DNA from: Rhodobacteraceae bacterium EL53
GTDB lineage: Bacteria > Pseudomonadota > Alphaproteobacteria > Rhodobacterales > Rhodobacteraceae
DNA: 64,000 nucleotides
NCBI GenBank assembly: GCA_900313015.1
Contig: OMPR01000013.1
Span: 216,725 to 280,724 of the forward strand
Direction: 5' to 3'
Positions 63,660 to 64,000 of the stretch are shown piece by piece (positions within the stretch are counted from its first letter, which is position 1; each line of letters starts with the position of its first letter). A program made the translations under genes and the position numbers. A model generated the notes under the pieces. The model saw only the letters and a program-made list of their open reading frames with translations. It was not told the DNA's origin and did no database searches.

Positions 63660-64000
63660 AGCGAACGCACTGACCAAGCGACTGGTTCTTGGATTTCACC
63701 GATTTGCGCCCTGATGAATGACCGCAAACTGAAAATGCGCCGCGACGCCGAAAGTGTTGCGCTGCGAATGCAAGGCGATGCTGCGCCAGCGAAGTTCGAA
63801 AGTCCAAGGTCGGCAAAGTCCCGCAGTGCTGCCTTCTAGCCATCAAAAATGCTGCACCATGTGTCGAACGGCTGCTTTGGGAAAGGTGCAATGCGGCGTT
63901 TGCACATCTGGCCAAGGTCGGGTGGGGCCGTCCGCGTGACTTTGCAAAGGTTACAACTGCGCAAAGCGGCCATCCTCAGCGGATGGCTGCTGCCAGCCCA
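63660..64000. other. right-edge region without recognised genes
   Basis: The last 341 bp have short open frames on both strands but none with a ribosome site or recognisable homology. A gene continuing past the edge cannot be excluded. Confidence 0.4.

Noticed and set aside
63754-63939. 61-codon frame near the right edge, rich in cysteine
   Set aside because: No ribosome site or family; overlaps equally long frames on the other strand.

Overview
The window looks like chromosome of a marine Roseobacter-group alphaproteobacterium (Rhodobacterales). The first 26 kb have the typical make-up: two tripartite TRAP carboxylate transporters, amine and acyl-CoA catabolic genes, Rieske oxygenases, a RidA protein and a DUF1028 protein, moderately GC-rich codon use, and dense operons with Shine-Dalgarno sites. 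This assignment rests on gene content only. No rRNA, tRNA or CRISPR array was recognised.

Layout. (1) 1-11.2 kb: a TRAP operon on the minus strand with a divergent LysR regulator; a C45-type Ntn-hydrolase, nitrilase-family and VOC gene set behind a 42-bp palindrome; an ATP-grasp gene whose start is frameshifted at a six-base homopolymer; and a second TRAP operon on the plus strand closed by a strong terminator. (2) 11.2-16.9 kb: a class III CoA-transferase, then an XRE-cupin regulator divergent from an aminotransferase, aldehyde dehydrogenase and 3-hydroxyacyl-CoA dehydrogenase operon, with a perfect 24-bp palindrome between them. (3) 16.9-26 kb: a catabolic block with a flavin monooxygenase, two Rieske oxygenases, RidA, DUF1028, LysR, an M20 deacylase, a HAD dehalogenase and an Lrp regulator. 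(4) 26-33.7 kb: an accessory block with a P4-type integrase, a frameshifted zinc-hook AAA ATPase of defence type, a gamma-glutamylcyclotransferase-like gene and an intact IS3-family element.

(5) 33.7-61.8 kb is the most unusual part. It contains intact and broken copies of DUF1254/DUF1214 and DUF3604 exported proteins, outer-membrane beta-barrel proteins, mechanosensitive-type channels, an AI-2E family permease, small membrane proteins, PpiC and HupE/UreJ proteins, and two AraC-family paralogues. Thirteen 19-bp sites matching TGGTC-N6-CGCCA were found here. Twelve lie 59-128 bp upstream of a gene, all in the same orientation relative to it; the thirteenth has lost its gene next to an IS1111-type insertion. 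The sites precede nearly every transcription unit, including both AraC genes. I read this as one AraC-controlled, autoregulated cell-envelope regulon spread over about 24 kb and grown by duplication. A 333-bp inverted repeat formed by the AraC 3' ends and their downstream operators brackets 11 kb of the island.

(6) Mobile DNA is concentrated in the second half: IS3, IS1111/IS110, an IS5 fragment, two dead IS6-family copies in direct orientation sharing the same lesions, and a truncated IS1182 transposase. A Crp/Fnr-type regulator lies near the right edge.
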